Shown: positions 26,937 to 35,782 of the stretch, piece after piece
Position numbering within the stretch: position 1 is the stretch's first letter
Layout: each line of letters opens with the position of its first letter
Assembly (NCBI GenBank): GCA_020633495.1
Contig: JACKDR010000028.1
Span: forward strand, 38,498 to 102,497
Source of the DNA: Kofleriaceae bacterium
GTDB taxonomy: Bacteria; Myxococcota_A; Polyangia; Haliangiales; Haliangiaceae
Direction: 5' to 3'
Length of the DNA: 64,000 nt
Notes under the pieces: generated by a model
Seen by the model: only the letters and a program-made list of their open reading frames with translations
Database searches by the model: none
Told to the model about the DNA's origin: nothing
Program-made: the position numbers and the translations under genes

Positions 26937-29468
26937 ATGCGAGCACGGCACTTCGCGTCCGGCAGCCTGATCGTCTGCGCGGCGGTGACCCTCGGGTCAG
27001 CGACCGGCTGCGGCCTCGATCTCGATCCACCACCGCCGATCATCCACGCCCGGTTCGACCCGGACGCCAAGGTGATCCCCATGCCGACCGACGTCCTGCG
27101 CGACGCCGCCGCCGGCCACCTCGACATCCCGATCGACGACACCCTGTCGCCGGCCGAGGTCGAGCTCTACGAGTGGATGAACACGCTCGACGCGTGGTCG
27201 TCGGCGTCGACCGCGACCGTCGAGCTGACCGGCGCGATCGATCCCGCGACCGTCACCGCCGACTCGTTCCAGGTCTGGGAGTGGCGCGAGACCCCGCTGC
27301 CGGTCGAGGGCGTCACCGTCACGGTCGCCGACGACGGCGGCTCGATCGAGCTGGTGCCGCCGCGCACCGGCTGGCGCCGCGGCGGCCGCTACATGGTCGC
27401 GCTGCGGGGCGGCGCCACCGGCGTCGAGGGCGACGCCGGCGAGCGCGTCGAGTGCGACGCCGCGTTCTACTTCCTGCGCCAGCGCGAGCGCCTCGACACC
27501 CCGGAGCACGAGCGGGCGTTCCCCGGCGACACCCGCGCCGAGCGCCAGGACAACGCCGCCAAGCTCGAGGTCATCCGCGAGGACCTCGAGCCCATGTTCG
27601 ACTTCCTCGAGGACCGCGACCTGCCGCGCGACGACGTCGCCGCGCTGTGGACCTTCACGGTCACCGACCGGGTCGAGCTGGCGATGGACGAGCCGTCGCA
27701 GCGCATGCCGCTGCCGATCGACCTGCTGCTCGATCCCGCGACCGGGCGCGTCGACCTGCCGCCCGCCGCCTGGGACTCGCCGACCGTGCTCGACGCCAAG
27801 GCCGCGCTCGCCGCCTACGACGGCTTCGGCACCTCGGCGGGCATGCTGTTCGGCTTCACCGGCCCGGTCGACCCGGCGACGATCACCGAGGACACCGTCG
27901 AGCTGTGGCAGGTGCCGCCCGGCGGCACCCCGGTGCGCATCCCCGCCGACGTCGCGCTGCTCGCCGACGGCGTCAACGTCGAGATCACGCCGCGGGCCCA
28001 GCCGCTGGCCGAGCGCATGGAGCACGCGATCGTCGTCCGCGACGGCGTCCGCGACGTCGACGGCGAGCCGATCGTGCTGATGCCGGCCGGCCGCCTGATG
28101 CAGGCGCGGGCCCCGGTCTTCGACGGCGCGGCCAGCCTGGTCGGCCCGGTCGCCGACGACAAGGCCGCCAAGCTCGAGAAGGTGCGCGTCGACACCACCG
28201 GGTTCCTCGACGAGCTGCCGTCGTCCGACGGCCTGCTGGCGGCGTGGACCTTCACGACGATGTCGGTGCGGGCGCCGATCGACGCCTGGATCGCCACCCC
28301 CGAGACCCTCGACGTCTCGCCCGAGCCGCACGACGTCGTCCACTCGACCCCGCTGCAGGCGCTGCAGGACTTCGCGCTGGCGATCAGCTCGCTGTTCTAC
28401 GTCGGCGACGTCTACAACGGCACGATCGAGTCGCCGGTGTTCCTCGACCCGCGGACCCGCGGCTTCCGCAGCGACGGCGGCCACCGCGTCGAGGACGTCG
28501 GCTTCACGATGACCGTGCCGCGCAACCTCGACCCGTCGACGCCGGTGCCGGTGGTCATCTTCGGCCACGCGATCATGACCGAGCGCCGCATGGTCCTGGC
28601 GATCGGCGACGCCCTGGCCCAGCGCGGCTTCGTCGCGGTGTCGATCGACCTGCCGATGCACGGCACCCGCACGGTGTGCTGGACCGAGGGGCCCCTGAGC
28701 ATCCCCAACCCGTCGACCGGCCAGCTGACGCCGCTGTCCGACCCGTGCACCAACGGCGCGGTATGCGGCGACGAGGGCCAGTGCGTCGACCCGACCACCG
28801 GCGAGGTCCAGCCGTTCGCGACCTGGCCGATCATCACGATGCCGATGGCGTCGGGCGCGGCGTTCATCGAGATCGAGAAGATCGCTAACACCCGCGATCA
28901 CTTCATCCAGTCGGAGATCGACATGTCGGCGCTGCTGCGGTCGCTGCGCGAGGGCGACTGGGCGAGCGTGATCGGCGCGCCGATCGACACCGACCGCATC
29001 TACTACGCGGGCCAGTCGCTGGGCGGCGTGCTCGGCGGCACGTTCGTCGCGCTGCACCCCGAGATCGCCGACGCCGTGCTCAACGTGCCCGGCGCCGACA
29101 CCGTCGACATGTTCAAGGACTCGCCGTTCTTCGGGCCCCACGTCCAGGCCTTCTTCACCCGCGAGGGCGTCGACCCCGACAGCTTCGACGGCCATCGCTT
29201 CTTCAACGTCGCCCGCTGGTTCATGGACTCGGCCGACCCGGCCAGCTTCGCGGCGTCGCTGATGGAGCACCGCGACGTCCTGCTGCAGATGGCGACGCTC
29301 GACTTCATCATCCCCAACGCCTACACCGAGACCCTCGAACGGCTGTCGGGGGCGCCGCGCCGCGACTACGTCGCCGAGCACGGCTTCCTGGTCATCCCGA
29401 TCGAGCCCGAGTACCTGCGCGGCACCACCGAGATGGCGCGGTTCCTGGCCGGGGAGTGGCGCCCGTGA
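26937..29468 (+). CDS. Surface lipase/lysophospholipase-like lipoprotein (VolA/Pla-1-type)
   Basis: An 843-residue lipoprotein: signal peptide ending in SATGC (Cys25). The N-terminal half contains two Ig-like segments with the repeated theme GAIDPATVTADSFQVWEW and GPVDPATITEDTVELWQV, seen in the lipase N-terminal region of extracellular Pla-1/cef-type lipases. The C-terminal half is an alpha/beta hydrolase: PVPVVIFGHAIM is the oxyanion region, GQSLGG around Ser694 is the nucleophile elbow, and DLPMHG lies between. The size and layout resemble VolA, the outer-membrane lysophospholipase of Vibrio. It overlaps the next gene, a FadL transporter, by 4 bases, as expected if it releases fatty acids at the cell surface for uptake. 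Start ATG 26937. Confidence 0.75.
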   Translation: MRARHFASGSLIVCAAVTLGSATGCGLDLDPPPPIIHARFDPDAKVIPMPTDVLRDAAAGHLDIPIDDTLSPAEVELYEWMNTLDAWSSASTATVELTGAIDPATVTADSFQVWEWRETPLPVEGVTVTVADDGGSIELVPPRTGWRRGGRYMVALRGGATGVEGDAGERVECDAAFYFLRQRERLDTPEHERAFPGDTRAERQDNAAKLEVIREDLEPMFDFLEDRDLPRDDVAALWTFTVTDRVELAMDEPSQRMPLPIDLLLDPATGRVDLPPAAWDSPTVLDAKAALAAYDGFGTSAGMLFGFTGPVDPATITEDTVELWQVPPGGTPVRIPADVALLADGVNVEITPRAQPLAERMEHAIVVRDGVRDVDGEPIVLMPAGRLMQARAPVFDGAASLVGPVADDKAAKLEKVRVDTTGFLDELPSSDGLLAAWTFTTMSVRAPIDAWIATPETLDVSPEPHDVVHSTPLQALQDFALAISSLFYVGDVYNGTIESPVFLDPRTRGFRSDGGHRVEDVGFTMTVPRNLDPSTPVPVVIFGHAIMTERRMVLAIGDALAQRGFVAVSIDLPMHGTRTVCWTEGPLSIPNPSTGQLTPLSDPCTNGAVCGDEGQCVDPTTGEVQPFATWPIITMPMASGAAFIEIEKIANTRDHFIQSEIDMSALLRSLREGDWASVIGAPIDTDRIYYAGQSLGGVLGGTFVALHPEIADAVLNVPGADTVDMFKDSPFFGPHVQAFFTREGVDPDSFDGHRFFNVARWFMDSADPASFAASLMEHRDVLLQMATLDFIIPNAYTETLERLSGAPRRDYVAEHGFLVIPIEPEYLRGTTEMARFLAGEWRP

Positions 29469-30676
29469 CCGCCGCGAGCTTCACGCGCGTCGGCGGCGCC
29501 GCGGTCGTCGCCGCGCTGGCCGTGGCCGCGCCCGCGGTCGCCCACGCCGGCGGCTTCGCGATCGGCGAGCAGTCGGTGGTCGCCGCCGGCACCGGCGGCG
29601 CCTCGACGGCGCGCGCCGACGACGCCGGCGCCGCCTGGTACGATCCGGCCGCGCTCGCCGACGGCGGCGGCTGGCGGATCGGGATCAACCTGGTCGCCGC
29701 GATGGCGAGCCTGCAGGCCGCGGATCCGGCCGGCACCTGGTCGGCGCAGACCGAGGGCGGCGTGGCGCCGGTGCCCAACCTGCACCTGGCGTGGGCTGGC
29801 GGCGACTGGGCCGGCGGCGTCGCGGTCGGCGTGCCGTTCGGCGGCGACGTGCAGTGGCCCGCCGACTGGGCCGGCGCCCACGAGATCGTCGCCAGCCAGC
29901 TCCAGGTGGTCCGCATCGCGCCGTTCGTCGGCTGGCGCCACGACCGGCTGCGGGTCGCGGCCGGCGTCCACGTCGATCTCGCCCACATGCAGATCGACCG
30001 CGGCCTCGACTTCATCGACACCGAGGGCGACGTCCTGATCGATCTGCGCGGCGCCGGCGTCGGCGTCGACGCCTCGGCGTGGGCCGACCTCGGCGCCGTC
30101 GACGTCGGGCTGTCGTACAAGAGCCGGACCCACGTCGGCCTCGACGGCGAGGCCGACTTCACCGCGCCCGACGCGTTCGCGATGAAGCTCGCCGATCAGG
30201 GCGCGTCGTCGTCGATCACGTTGCCCGATCGCCTGGCGCTGGGCGCGGCGTGGCACCGCGACGCGCTGACCGTGCTCGGCGATGTCGAGCTGACCGCGTG
30301 GGGCGTCAACCAGGAGCTGGTCGTCGACTTCGCCCAGGACCAGACCCCCGACGCCACCCAGGTCAACGACTGGCAGCGCACGATCGCGCTGCGCGCCGGC
30401 GCCGAGTGGCGGCGCGGCGCCACCGCGGTGCGCGGCGGCGCCTACGTCGATCCGACGCCGGTGCAGGCCGACCACCTGTCGCCGACGTCGCCGGACTCGA
30501 CCCGGCTCGGCGTCACGCTGGGCGCGTCGCGCGTGGTCGGCGACGGCGTCACGATCGACGGCTTCTACGGCTACATGCACCTGGGCGAGCGCACGACCAC
30601 GGATCCCGAGACCATGACCGCCAGCTACGGCGGCCACGCCCACTTCGCCGGCGTCGCGGTCCGCGTCACGCGGTAG
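29465..30676 (+). CDS. fadL: FadL/TodX-type outer-membrane long-chain fatty acid transporter
   Basis: A 403-residue outer-membrane beta-barrel. GTG 29465 is preferred (GTGA overlap with the upstream stop), with GTG 29456 also possible. The signal peptide VAALAVAAPAVAHA is cleaved to expose GGFAIGEQSVVAAGTGGASTA, the N-terminal hatch motif diagnostic of FadL proteins, including the conserved NPA-like segment here as YDPAALADG. Alternating strands follow, and the protein ends in the aromatic/hydrophobic barrel terminus FAGVAVRVTR, with a charged last residue rather than Phe. It imports long-chain fatty acids or other hydrophobic compounds. Co-transcription with the lipase gene upstream is very likely. 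Confidence 0.88.
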   Translation: MTAASFTRVGGAAVVAALAVAAPAVAHAGGFAIGEQSVVAAGTGGASTARADDAGAAWYDPAALADGGGWRIGINLVAAMASLQAADPAGTWSAQTEGGVAPVPNLHLAWAGGDWAGGVAVGVPFGGDVQWPADWAGAHEIVASQLQVVRIAPFVGWRHDRLRVAAGVHVDLAHMQIDRGLDFIDTEGDVLIDLRGAGVGVDASAWADLGAVDVGLSYKSRTHVGLDGEADFTAPDAFAMKLADQGASSSITLPDRLALGAAWHRDALTVLGDVELTAWGVNQELVVDFAQDQTPDATQVNDWQRTIALRAGAEWRRGATAVRGGAYVDPTPVQADHLSPTSPDSTRLGVTLGASRVVGDGVTIDGFYGYMHLGERTTTDPETMTASYGGHAHFAGVAVRVTR

Positions 30677-30721
30677 CGGTCGCGGTCGCGGCGGCCGATG
30701 CGGGCAGGGCGCTCCGGGGCC

Positions 30722-30813
<92 letters not shown>

Positions 30814-30820
30814 GCGTCGG

Positions 30821-31045
30821 AGAGCCCGGGGTTGTGGCGGTGGGGAGAGCGCGAGCGCGCCGGCCCGGGTCCTGCCGCGCGCGTGGGGGGATCCTCCGCC
30901 GGCTCGGACAGTCCTCGCGGTGACGAGAGCGCGGGCGGGGTGCTGGCGCGAGCGGTGACGCCGTCACGTGCTCGCGCGGGCCCGCTGCGGAACTCGCCGG
31001 CGGAGGACCCCCGCACGCGCGCGTCACCCGGGCCGGCGTGACGTC
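30821..31045 (+). repeat. Left long inverted repeat bounding the toxin island
   Basis: About 225 bases match, by eye at roughly 90%, the reverse complement of 35857-36083. Shared landmarks in order are GGGGAGAGCGCGAGCGCGCC, GGCCCGGGTCCTGCCGCGCG, CCTCGCGGTGACGAGAGCGC, GCTGCGGAACTCGCCGGCGG and CACCCGGGCCGGCGTGACGT. It fills most of the 560-base gene-free stretch between fadL and the toxin gene; the remaining 191 bases to 31236 hold only a ribosome site (GAAAGGA) for the toxin. No transposase is associated. Confidence 0.85.
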
Positions 31046-31236
31046 TCCTGGACCGTGATCCGGTGAGCAGGGGGACGTAGGGGCCCGGCTCGCTCGCCGC
31101 GGGCGATCTGGTCCGCAACCGGCCCGAGGGGCGGTCGATAGCGCCGGGCAGAGCTCGATGACCCCCGCGCGTCCACGACCCGTGCCCGCCTCCCTGGCGC
31201 GAGGCCACGTCGCCCCCCGAAAGGACCCGCGGCGCG

Positions 31237-33300
31237 ATGGGTGATCTCGGGATGCTCGGGGCGGGTGCCGAGGTGGCATCGGCGCTGGCTGGCGGCCACG
31301 GCGGAGCGACGGCTGTCTACGGCGACGTCGAGGGAGCGGACGACGCGTGGGCCAGCGCCGAGGCGCCGGCAGGGCCGCCGCCGTCGGAGGACGCCTCGTG
31401 CGCGGCCTTTCCGCACGTGATGGCCGACGTCCAGGACGCCGACGTCGCGGTCGAGCCCGCGGCCCCGCACCTGCCCGCGGCCGACGCAGCGGCGGCGCCG
31501 AAAGGGCATGCCGCCCACGGCCGCAAGAAGGACGCGACGTCCTCGGCGGGTACGGCGGCGGGTGGCTACGCGCGTGCTGCCGCCGGACACCAGCTGTCGG
31601 TCACGCCGGCTCGGCCGGCGATCGCGGCGGCCGAGGTCTCGGGCGGGGCGTCGCACACCGCGGTGGCGCTGTCCAATCACGGCAGCTCGCCCGTGACGAT
31701 CGGTGGGATCACCCAGGTCGTCACCGCCGTCGACGGCCTCGCCCGGCCCGTCGGCGACTTCGTCCTGCAGGGCGTCGCGGGCGGGCTCGCGATCCCGGCG
31801 GGCGGCGTCGCGCCCTTGCTCGCCGTCACGTTCCGGCCGCTGAAGACCTATCCCGAGGACCTCACGCAGCCCACGCAGCGACGCGCCACCGCCATGATCC
31901 TCGACGCCGAGCACCGCGTGATCGGCGAGATCGAGCTCGAGGGCGTCGCGCTGCCCAGCGCCGGGGCGAAGGCGGCGCCCGATCCGTCCACGAACGGCGC
32001 GGCGCAGGGGCGTCAGGGCTCGACGTTCGACGAGCCGCTCGCCGAGCGGACCGGCAAGTACGAGGACGCGATCGAGCGGGCCGCGGACCGGGACGATGAC
32101 CGGCAGCGGGCGATGGCGGCGGCCTACGCCGACTGGCCGCGGTACCTGAGCCAGGAGGAGCTCGACGCGTACGTCCAGCGCCATCCCGGGTTCGATCAGA
32201 AGCTCGAGCGGTACGCGAAGTACTACACGACGAAGCCCGACAACCCCTACGACGCCCTCGACCGGCCGTCGACCGACGTCGGTGACGACGTCCCGCACAT
32301 CGGCCAGGGGGCCGACGGGCAGCCCTACACGTACACGGAGCGCAGCGCCCAGGCCGAGGCGCAGGCCGTGTTGCACGACAGCGACGACCCGCGGCGCCTG
32401 CTCGCCACCGCGTACGCCCTGAGCATGGTCGTGGCGCCCGGCACGACCATGATGGCGACCGCGCTCGTCGACGGCGGCGAGGCCGCGGTGGGCTACGACG
32501 CCTCCGGACGTGAGCTGTCGCGCGAGGAGCGGCTGGCGAAGACCCGGGCGGCGCTGCTGAACGCGGTGTTCGGCATCGAGATGGGGCCCCTCGAGCGGGC
32601 GCGCCCGCGCGATGCGATGCGGACGCTGTCGGAGACCGAGGCACGGGGCGTCGGCCCCACCGGCGCGAACTTCGAGCCGGTCCTCGAGGCCGAAGCCGGG
32701 GCCAGCGAGGCGGCCGAGGTCAGCGTCGATGGAACCGCGGCCAGCGCGACGGACAGCCACGCGAGCCCGGTCGAGGCGGATCAGGTGCAGCCCGCGAAGC
32801 CTGACGCGAGCACCGCCGGCCCGACGCCTGCCCCGACCGAAGTCACGACCACCGAAGCGGCCCGTCCAACCATCCCTTCCGGCAAGCCCAACCCGGACGC
32901 CAAGCCTCGCGGTCGGGTGACCAAGATCAACCCGAAGGACACGCCTGCGAACCAGGTGGCGTACGCCCGCGAGAACGAATCGGCGGAGTTGCTGGCGAAA
33001 CAGGGCTATGACGTCGAGCAGAACCCGCCGTCGCCCGCGGGCAGTCGCAAGAATCCAGACTACAAGATCGAGGGCGAGTACTTCGACAACTACGCTCCGA
33101 CCGCGAAGAGCCCGCGCAGCATCTGGACCGGGGTCGGCAAGAAGGTCAAGAAGGATCAGGCGGCACGGATCGTCCTGAATCTCGACGACAACGCGGTCGA
33201 CCTCGACGCGTTGGCAAAGCAGTTTGCCGAATGGCCGATCGACGGCCTGGAGCAAGTGCTCGTCGTGCGACAAGGTACCGTTTCGCAGCTGGTACCGTGA
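31237..33300 (+). CDS. Polymorphic toxin with CdiA-type tRNA nuclease C-terminal domain
   Basis: A 687-residue modular effector. Residues 1-115 are low-complexity and lack a Sec signal. Residues 119-239 resemble an ASH/HYDIN-type Ig fold (TAVALSNHGSSPVTIGGI, LAIPAGGVAPLLAVTFRPL, IGEIELEGVAL). A helical middle (about 260-450) precedes a Pro/Thr linker. At residues 541-559 a fixed junction (ARPTIPSGKPNPDAKPRG) introduces the variable tip. The tip (about 560-687) has ARENESAELLAKQGYDVEQNP, KNPDYKIEGEYFDNYAPT, IWTGVGKKVKKDQAARIVLNL and IDGLEQVLVV, the pattern of the CdiA_C tRNase family. The next gene encodes its probable immunity protein. The delivery route is unknown (type VI or contractile injection systems are options). 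ATG 31237. Confidence 0.8.
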   Translation: MGDLGMLGAGAEVASALAGGHGGATAVYGDVEGADDAWASAEAPAGPPPSEDASCAAFPHVMADVQDADVAVEPAAPHLPAADAAAAPKGHAAHGRKKDATSSAGTAAGGYARAAAGHQLSVTPARPAIAAAEVSGGASHTAVALSNHGSSPVTIGGITQVVTAVDGLARPVGDFVLQGVAGGLAIPAGGVAPLLAVTFRPLKTYPEDLTQPTQRRATAMILDAEHRVIGEIELEGVALPSAGAKAAPDPSTNGAAQGRQGSTFDEPLAERTGKYEDAIERAADRDDDRQRAMAAAYADWPRYLSQEELDAYVQRHPGFDQKLERYAKYYTTKPDNPYDALDRPSTDVGDDVPHIGQGADGQPYTYTERSAQAEAQAVLHDSDDPRRLLATAYALSMVVAPGTTMMATALVDGGEAAVGYDASGRELSREERLAKTRAALLNAVFGIEMGPLERARPRDAMRTLSETEARGVGPTGANFEPVLEAEAGASEAAEVSVDGTAASATDSHASPVEADQVQPAKPDASTAGPTPAPTEVTTTEAARPTIPSGKPNPDAKPRGRVTKINPKDTPANQVAYARENESAELLAKQGYDVEQNPPSPAGSRKNPDYKIEGEYFDNYAPTAKSPRSIWTGVGKKVKKDQAARIVLNLDDNAVDLDALAKQFAEWPIDGLEQVLVVRQGTVSQLVP
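32856..32912 (+). repeat. 57-bp direct repeat, copy in the expressed toxin
   Basis: An exact 57-base match to 33827-33883, in the same reading frame relative to the toxin tip. It encodes the junction AARPTIPSGKPNPDAKPRG just before the nuclease domain. Position at the body/tip boundary is typical of recombination points in contact-dependent toxins with orphan tips. Confidence 0.95.
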
Positions 33301-33320
33301 GCCTGACGGGAGGGAATGAC

Positions 33321-33779
33321 ATGGGCATCGAGTACGATCTCAACATCGCCGGCCCGCTGGATCCGGAGTCGTTGCTCCAGCTGGTCGAACGAGGGCTCGA
33401 TCTCGAGCCAGAGCGGGACGTCATCGGAGGCCCTGACGTGGTCGGCAGGGCCGCGCCGGGCTTCTACCTGACCGCCATGCCGGTCAGCAGTCAGTTCGCC
33501 GAGGTTGACGCAGAATGGTCCGGCATCGCGCCACGGGTCAGCGTGACGTTTCGCATGGACAAGGAGTGGGACCCCAGGGACGCCCTCTTGCGCATGATGC
33601 GCGCGGTGGGCGCAGTGCTGGCTGCGGTTCCGGACGACGCCTCGTTCGTCTACAACGGCGATCAGCTGTGGCTGCGCCGGCAGGCGGGACACCTGGTTGC
33701 TCGGGCCGACCGTGTCGACGCCGACGCGCTCGCGGCGCTCGGGCTTCCCTGCGAGCTGGGCGAGCTGCCGGACGCGTGA
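33321..33779 (+). CDS. Immunity protein 1 (SitI3-like)
   Basis: A 152-residue protein from ATG 33321 (GGGAGGGA ribosome site), 20 bases after the toxin stop. Features: MGIEYDLNIAGPLDPESLLQLV start, a VSVTFRMDKEWDPRDALLRMMRAV centre and a YNGDQLWLRRQAGHLV strand, a pattern I associate with SitI3-type immunity proteins of myxobacteria. The C-terminal AALGLPCELGELP sequence recurs in remnants downstream. It is probably the specific inhibitor of the toxin encoded at 31237; this rests on gene order and the paralogous pair at 33792/34290. No signal peptide, so cytoplasmic, as expected for immunity to a tRNase. Confidence 0.75.
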   Translation: MGIEYDLNIAGPLDPESLLQLVERGLDLEPERDVIGGPDVVGRAAPGFYLTAMPVSSQFAEVDAEWSGIAPRVSVTFRMDKEWDPRDALLRMMRAVGAVLAAVPDDASFVYNGDQLWLRRQAGHLVARADRVDADALAALGLPCELGELPDA

Positions 33780-33791
33780 CGCGATGGCTGA

Positions 33792-34271
33792 TGGTTCGCG
33801 ATCCGGGCTGGGTCGACGGGCTCATCAGCGGCCCGTCCAACCATCCCTTCCGGCAAGCCCAACCCGGACGCCAAGCCTCGCGGCAAAGCCACCAAGAGCA
33901 ACCCGCTGGACGCACCGGAGAACATCGCGGCGCTAGCGCGCGAGAATGAGACCGCGGAGGTGCTGGCGAAGCAGGGACATGATGTCGAACAGAACCCGAA
34001 GCCGCCCGAGCGCAGCCGCAAGAAGCCTGACTACAAGATCGAGGGTGAGTACTTCGACAACTATGCTCCCACCACGCCTTCAGCTCGCAACATCTGGACG
34101 AACGTCGGAGAGAAGGTTGCAGTCGAACAGGCACGACGCATCGTGCTCAATCTTGCTGACAGCGGCGTAGATCTCGCCGCCCTACGGAAGCAGTTTGCCG
34201 AGTGGCCCATCGTGGGACTGGAGCAGATGCTCGCCATCAAGGATGGCGTCGTGACACAGCTGGTCCCCTGA
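33792..34271 (+). pseudogene. Orphan second toxin tip (CdiA-type tRNase module without a start)
   Basis: After an in-frame stop at 33789-33791 the frame is open for 159 codons to TGA 34271. It begins with the 57-base junction repeat and continues as a complete nuclease tip (LARENETAEVLAKQGHDVEQNP, KKPDYKIEGEYFDNYAPTT, IWTNVGEKVAVEQARRIVLNL, IVGLEQMLAI) closely related to the tip of the upstream toxin. No ATG, GTG or TTG precedes residue 57 of this frame, so it cannot be translated as a full toxin by itself; only a truncated 103-residue product from GTG 33960 is possible. It is best read as a silent cassette that recombination through the repeat could attach to the toxin body. Confidence 0.8.
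33827..33883 (+). repeat. 57-bp direct repeat, copy in the orphan tip
   Basis: Identical over 57 bases to 32856-32912 and in frame with the orphan nuclease module. The bases just outside (C before, C after versus A and T at the first copy) differ, so the identity ends sharply. Recombination between the two would delete about 971 bases, comprising tip 1 and immunity gene 1, and fuse tip 2 to the body. Confidence 0.95.
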
Positions 34272-34289
34272 CACGCTCGAGGCTAGACC

Positions 34290-34766
34290 ATGGCGATTGA
34301 CTACGAGCTGATCTTGGCTGCCGATGTCGAGCCCGACCGCCTGCTCGGGTTCGTGGAGGACGCACTCGGGCTCGCGCACGAGCGCGACGCGGACTTCCAC
34401 TCGGCAGTCGGGACGGCCACCGTCGGCCGCCGCGCTGAAGGCTTCAACCTCGTGGCTCGGCGGCCGACCGACATGAATACCCAGCATCTGGAGGAATGGG
34501 CCGGGATCAAGGGTCGGGCGAAGGTTCGGTTCATCATCGACAAGGCGTGTGATACCCGGCAGGCATTTCTTCGCCTGCTTGCGGCAACCCTTGGCGTCCT
34601 CGAACAGGTGCCAGGTGACGCGGCGTTGATCCTCAACGGGGAGCACGTCTGGCTGCTTCGGCGAGGCGGCCACCTGGCACTGAAAGACGATCCTCGCGTC
34701 TTCGATGGCGCCGCGCTGGCGCTGGTCCGTGTGCCATACGAACTGTGCCCGCTCCCGTCGGCTTGA
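34290..34766 (+). CDS. Immunity protein 2 (SitI3-like), partner of the orphan tip
   Basis: A 158-residue protein from ATG 34290, 18 bases after the orphan tip. It shares the layout of immunity protein 1 (MAIDYELILAADVEPDRLLGFV start, KVRFIIDKACDTRQAFLRLLAATLG centre, LILNGEHVWLLRRGGHLAL strand, VPYELCPLPSA end) but is clearly divergent, as expected for an immunity protein specific to a diverged tip. Base composition is noticeably lower in G+C than the housekeeping genes around the island. It may be expressed to protect against kin carrying tip 2. Confidence 0.7.
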   Translation: MAIDYELILAADVEPDRLLGFVEDALGLAHERDADFHSAVGTATVGRRAEGFNLVARRPTDMNTQHLEEWAGIKGRAKVRFIIDKACDTRQAFLRLLAATLGVLEQVPGDAALILNGEHVWLLRRGGHLALKDDPRVFDGAALALVRVPYELCPLPSA

Positions 34767-34991
34767 CCGGACGTGGTCGCCCGGGTCGCGCCGGGGTTCT
34801 AGCGCATGATGCGCGCGGTGGGGGCGGTGCTGGCCGCGGTCCCGTACTACGCCTCGTTCGTCCACAACGGTGAGCACCTGTGGCTGCGCCGGCAGGTGGG
34901 ACGCCTGGTCGCCGGGGCCGACTGTCTCGACGCCGAAGCGCTCGCGGCGCTCGGGCTTCCCTGCGAGCTGGGCGAGCTGCCGGGCGCGTGA
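34767..34991 (+). pseudogene. Internally deleted immunity gene remnant
   Basis: CGGACGTGGTCGCCCGGG at 34768 onward matches the PDVVGRAAPGF part of immunity gene 1, then a TAG stop and an abrupt jump to RMMRAVGAVLAAVPYYASFVHNGEHLWLRRQVGRLV, which matches the second half of immunity protein 1 at about 80% identity to the end (LPCELGELPGA). Roughly 40 codons in the middle and the whole 5' part are missing. A 61-residue product from ATG 34806 is conceivable but would lack half the fold. Confidence 0.8.
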
Positions 34992-34995
34992 CGCG

Positions 34996-35236
34996 ATGAG
35001 CGAGGTCGTCCCGGCCACACTGACGGATGCGGAAATCGCGGCCGATCTCGGCTGGGTGCGGCTCTTGAGGGCACGCACTGGCTCGGCGCGATGGCCGAGG
35101 ACGAGCGCGATCGATTCGGCGGACCACCGCGATCGGCAGCATCCTGGATCGCGTGCTCGTGGCGGACCCTGCCATGCGGATGCCTGCCGAGGAGCTCGTG
35201 CGCGAGCTGGATGGCGTCACCCTGGAGCAGGGATGA
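34996..35236 (+). pseudogene. Frameshifted gene relic
   Basis: Coding-like sequence moves through all three frames: from ATG 34996 (MSEVVPATLTDAEIAADLGWVRLL), then THWLGAMAEDERDRFGGP in the frame of ATG 35091, then IGSILDRVLVADPAMRMPAEELVRELDGVTLEQG ending at TGA 35234-35236. Read together these look like one protein of about 80 residues broken by two frameshifts. I do not recognise the family. It lies between an immunity remnant and an intact small gene, in keeping with decay of an older toxin/immunity or regulatory cassette. Confidence 0.55.
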
Positions 35237-35298
35237 TGCCCACGCGACACGCCACGTCCGCTCGAAACGAACCGTCGGATTCCGACAGGAGCCATGCC

Positions 35299-35712
35299 AT
35301 GGGCATCAGTCGCGTACACCTGCGTGATCGACACATCGATACCAATGATGCGTGCATGGAGGTCTGGCTCCGCCTCCTGGTCAGCGCGATCGAGAGCACC
35401 CACGACAAGCCAGCGTGGCTTGTCGCCGCGGCAGCGGAGTGGAACGAGGTGGCGACCATGGGGCACGGGTTTGGCGTGATCCCTGACCTGGACAACGTCA
35501 TCACCGACGAGTCTCGTCGAGACACGGTGCTTCGCCTGGCGGAAGCGGCGGCTCGGCGACTGCGCGAGCTCGGTGATCCGATCCCGGCGGCAGTCCTGAA
35601 TCAGCTCGGGGCTGGTCCGGTCGATTCGTCGTTCACACGGGACGTACCAGCCGCGATGTTCCAGGAGGTCGCGGACGACTTCATCCGTCTGGTGCGGGAA
35701 GCTCCACTCTGA
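35299..35712 (+). CDS. Hypothetical small protein in toxin island
   Basis: A 137-residue protein from ATG 35299 with ACAGGAG a few bases upstream; an upstream in-frame ATG at 35233 is less likely because it lacks such a site. It is soluble and helix-rich (VWLRLLVSAIESTHDKPAWLVAAAAEWNEVA, RRDTVLRLAEAAARRLRELG, AAMFQEVADDFIRLVREAPL). No family recognised. Size, lower G+C and position within the inverted-repeat-bounded island suggest another immunity protein or cassette gene, but there is no toxin next to it. The 144 bases after it carry an immunity-gene tail remnant. Confidence 0.65.
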   Translation: MGISRVHLRDRHIDTNDACMEVWLRLLVSAIESTHDKPAWLVAAAAEWNEVATMGHGFGVIPDLDNVITDESRRDTVLRLAEAAARRLRELGDPIPAAVLNQLGAGPVDSSFTRDVPAAMFQEVADDFIRLVREAPL

Positions 35713-35782
35713 GTCGCCACCGCCACCGAGTTGCGCCCTGCGCATCGCGGCGCGCTCGATCGGTCCTCCGCCTCGGCGCCGG

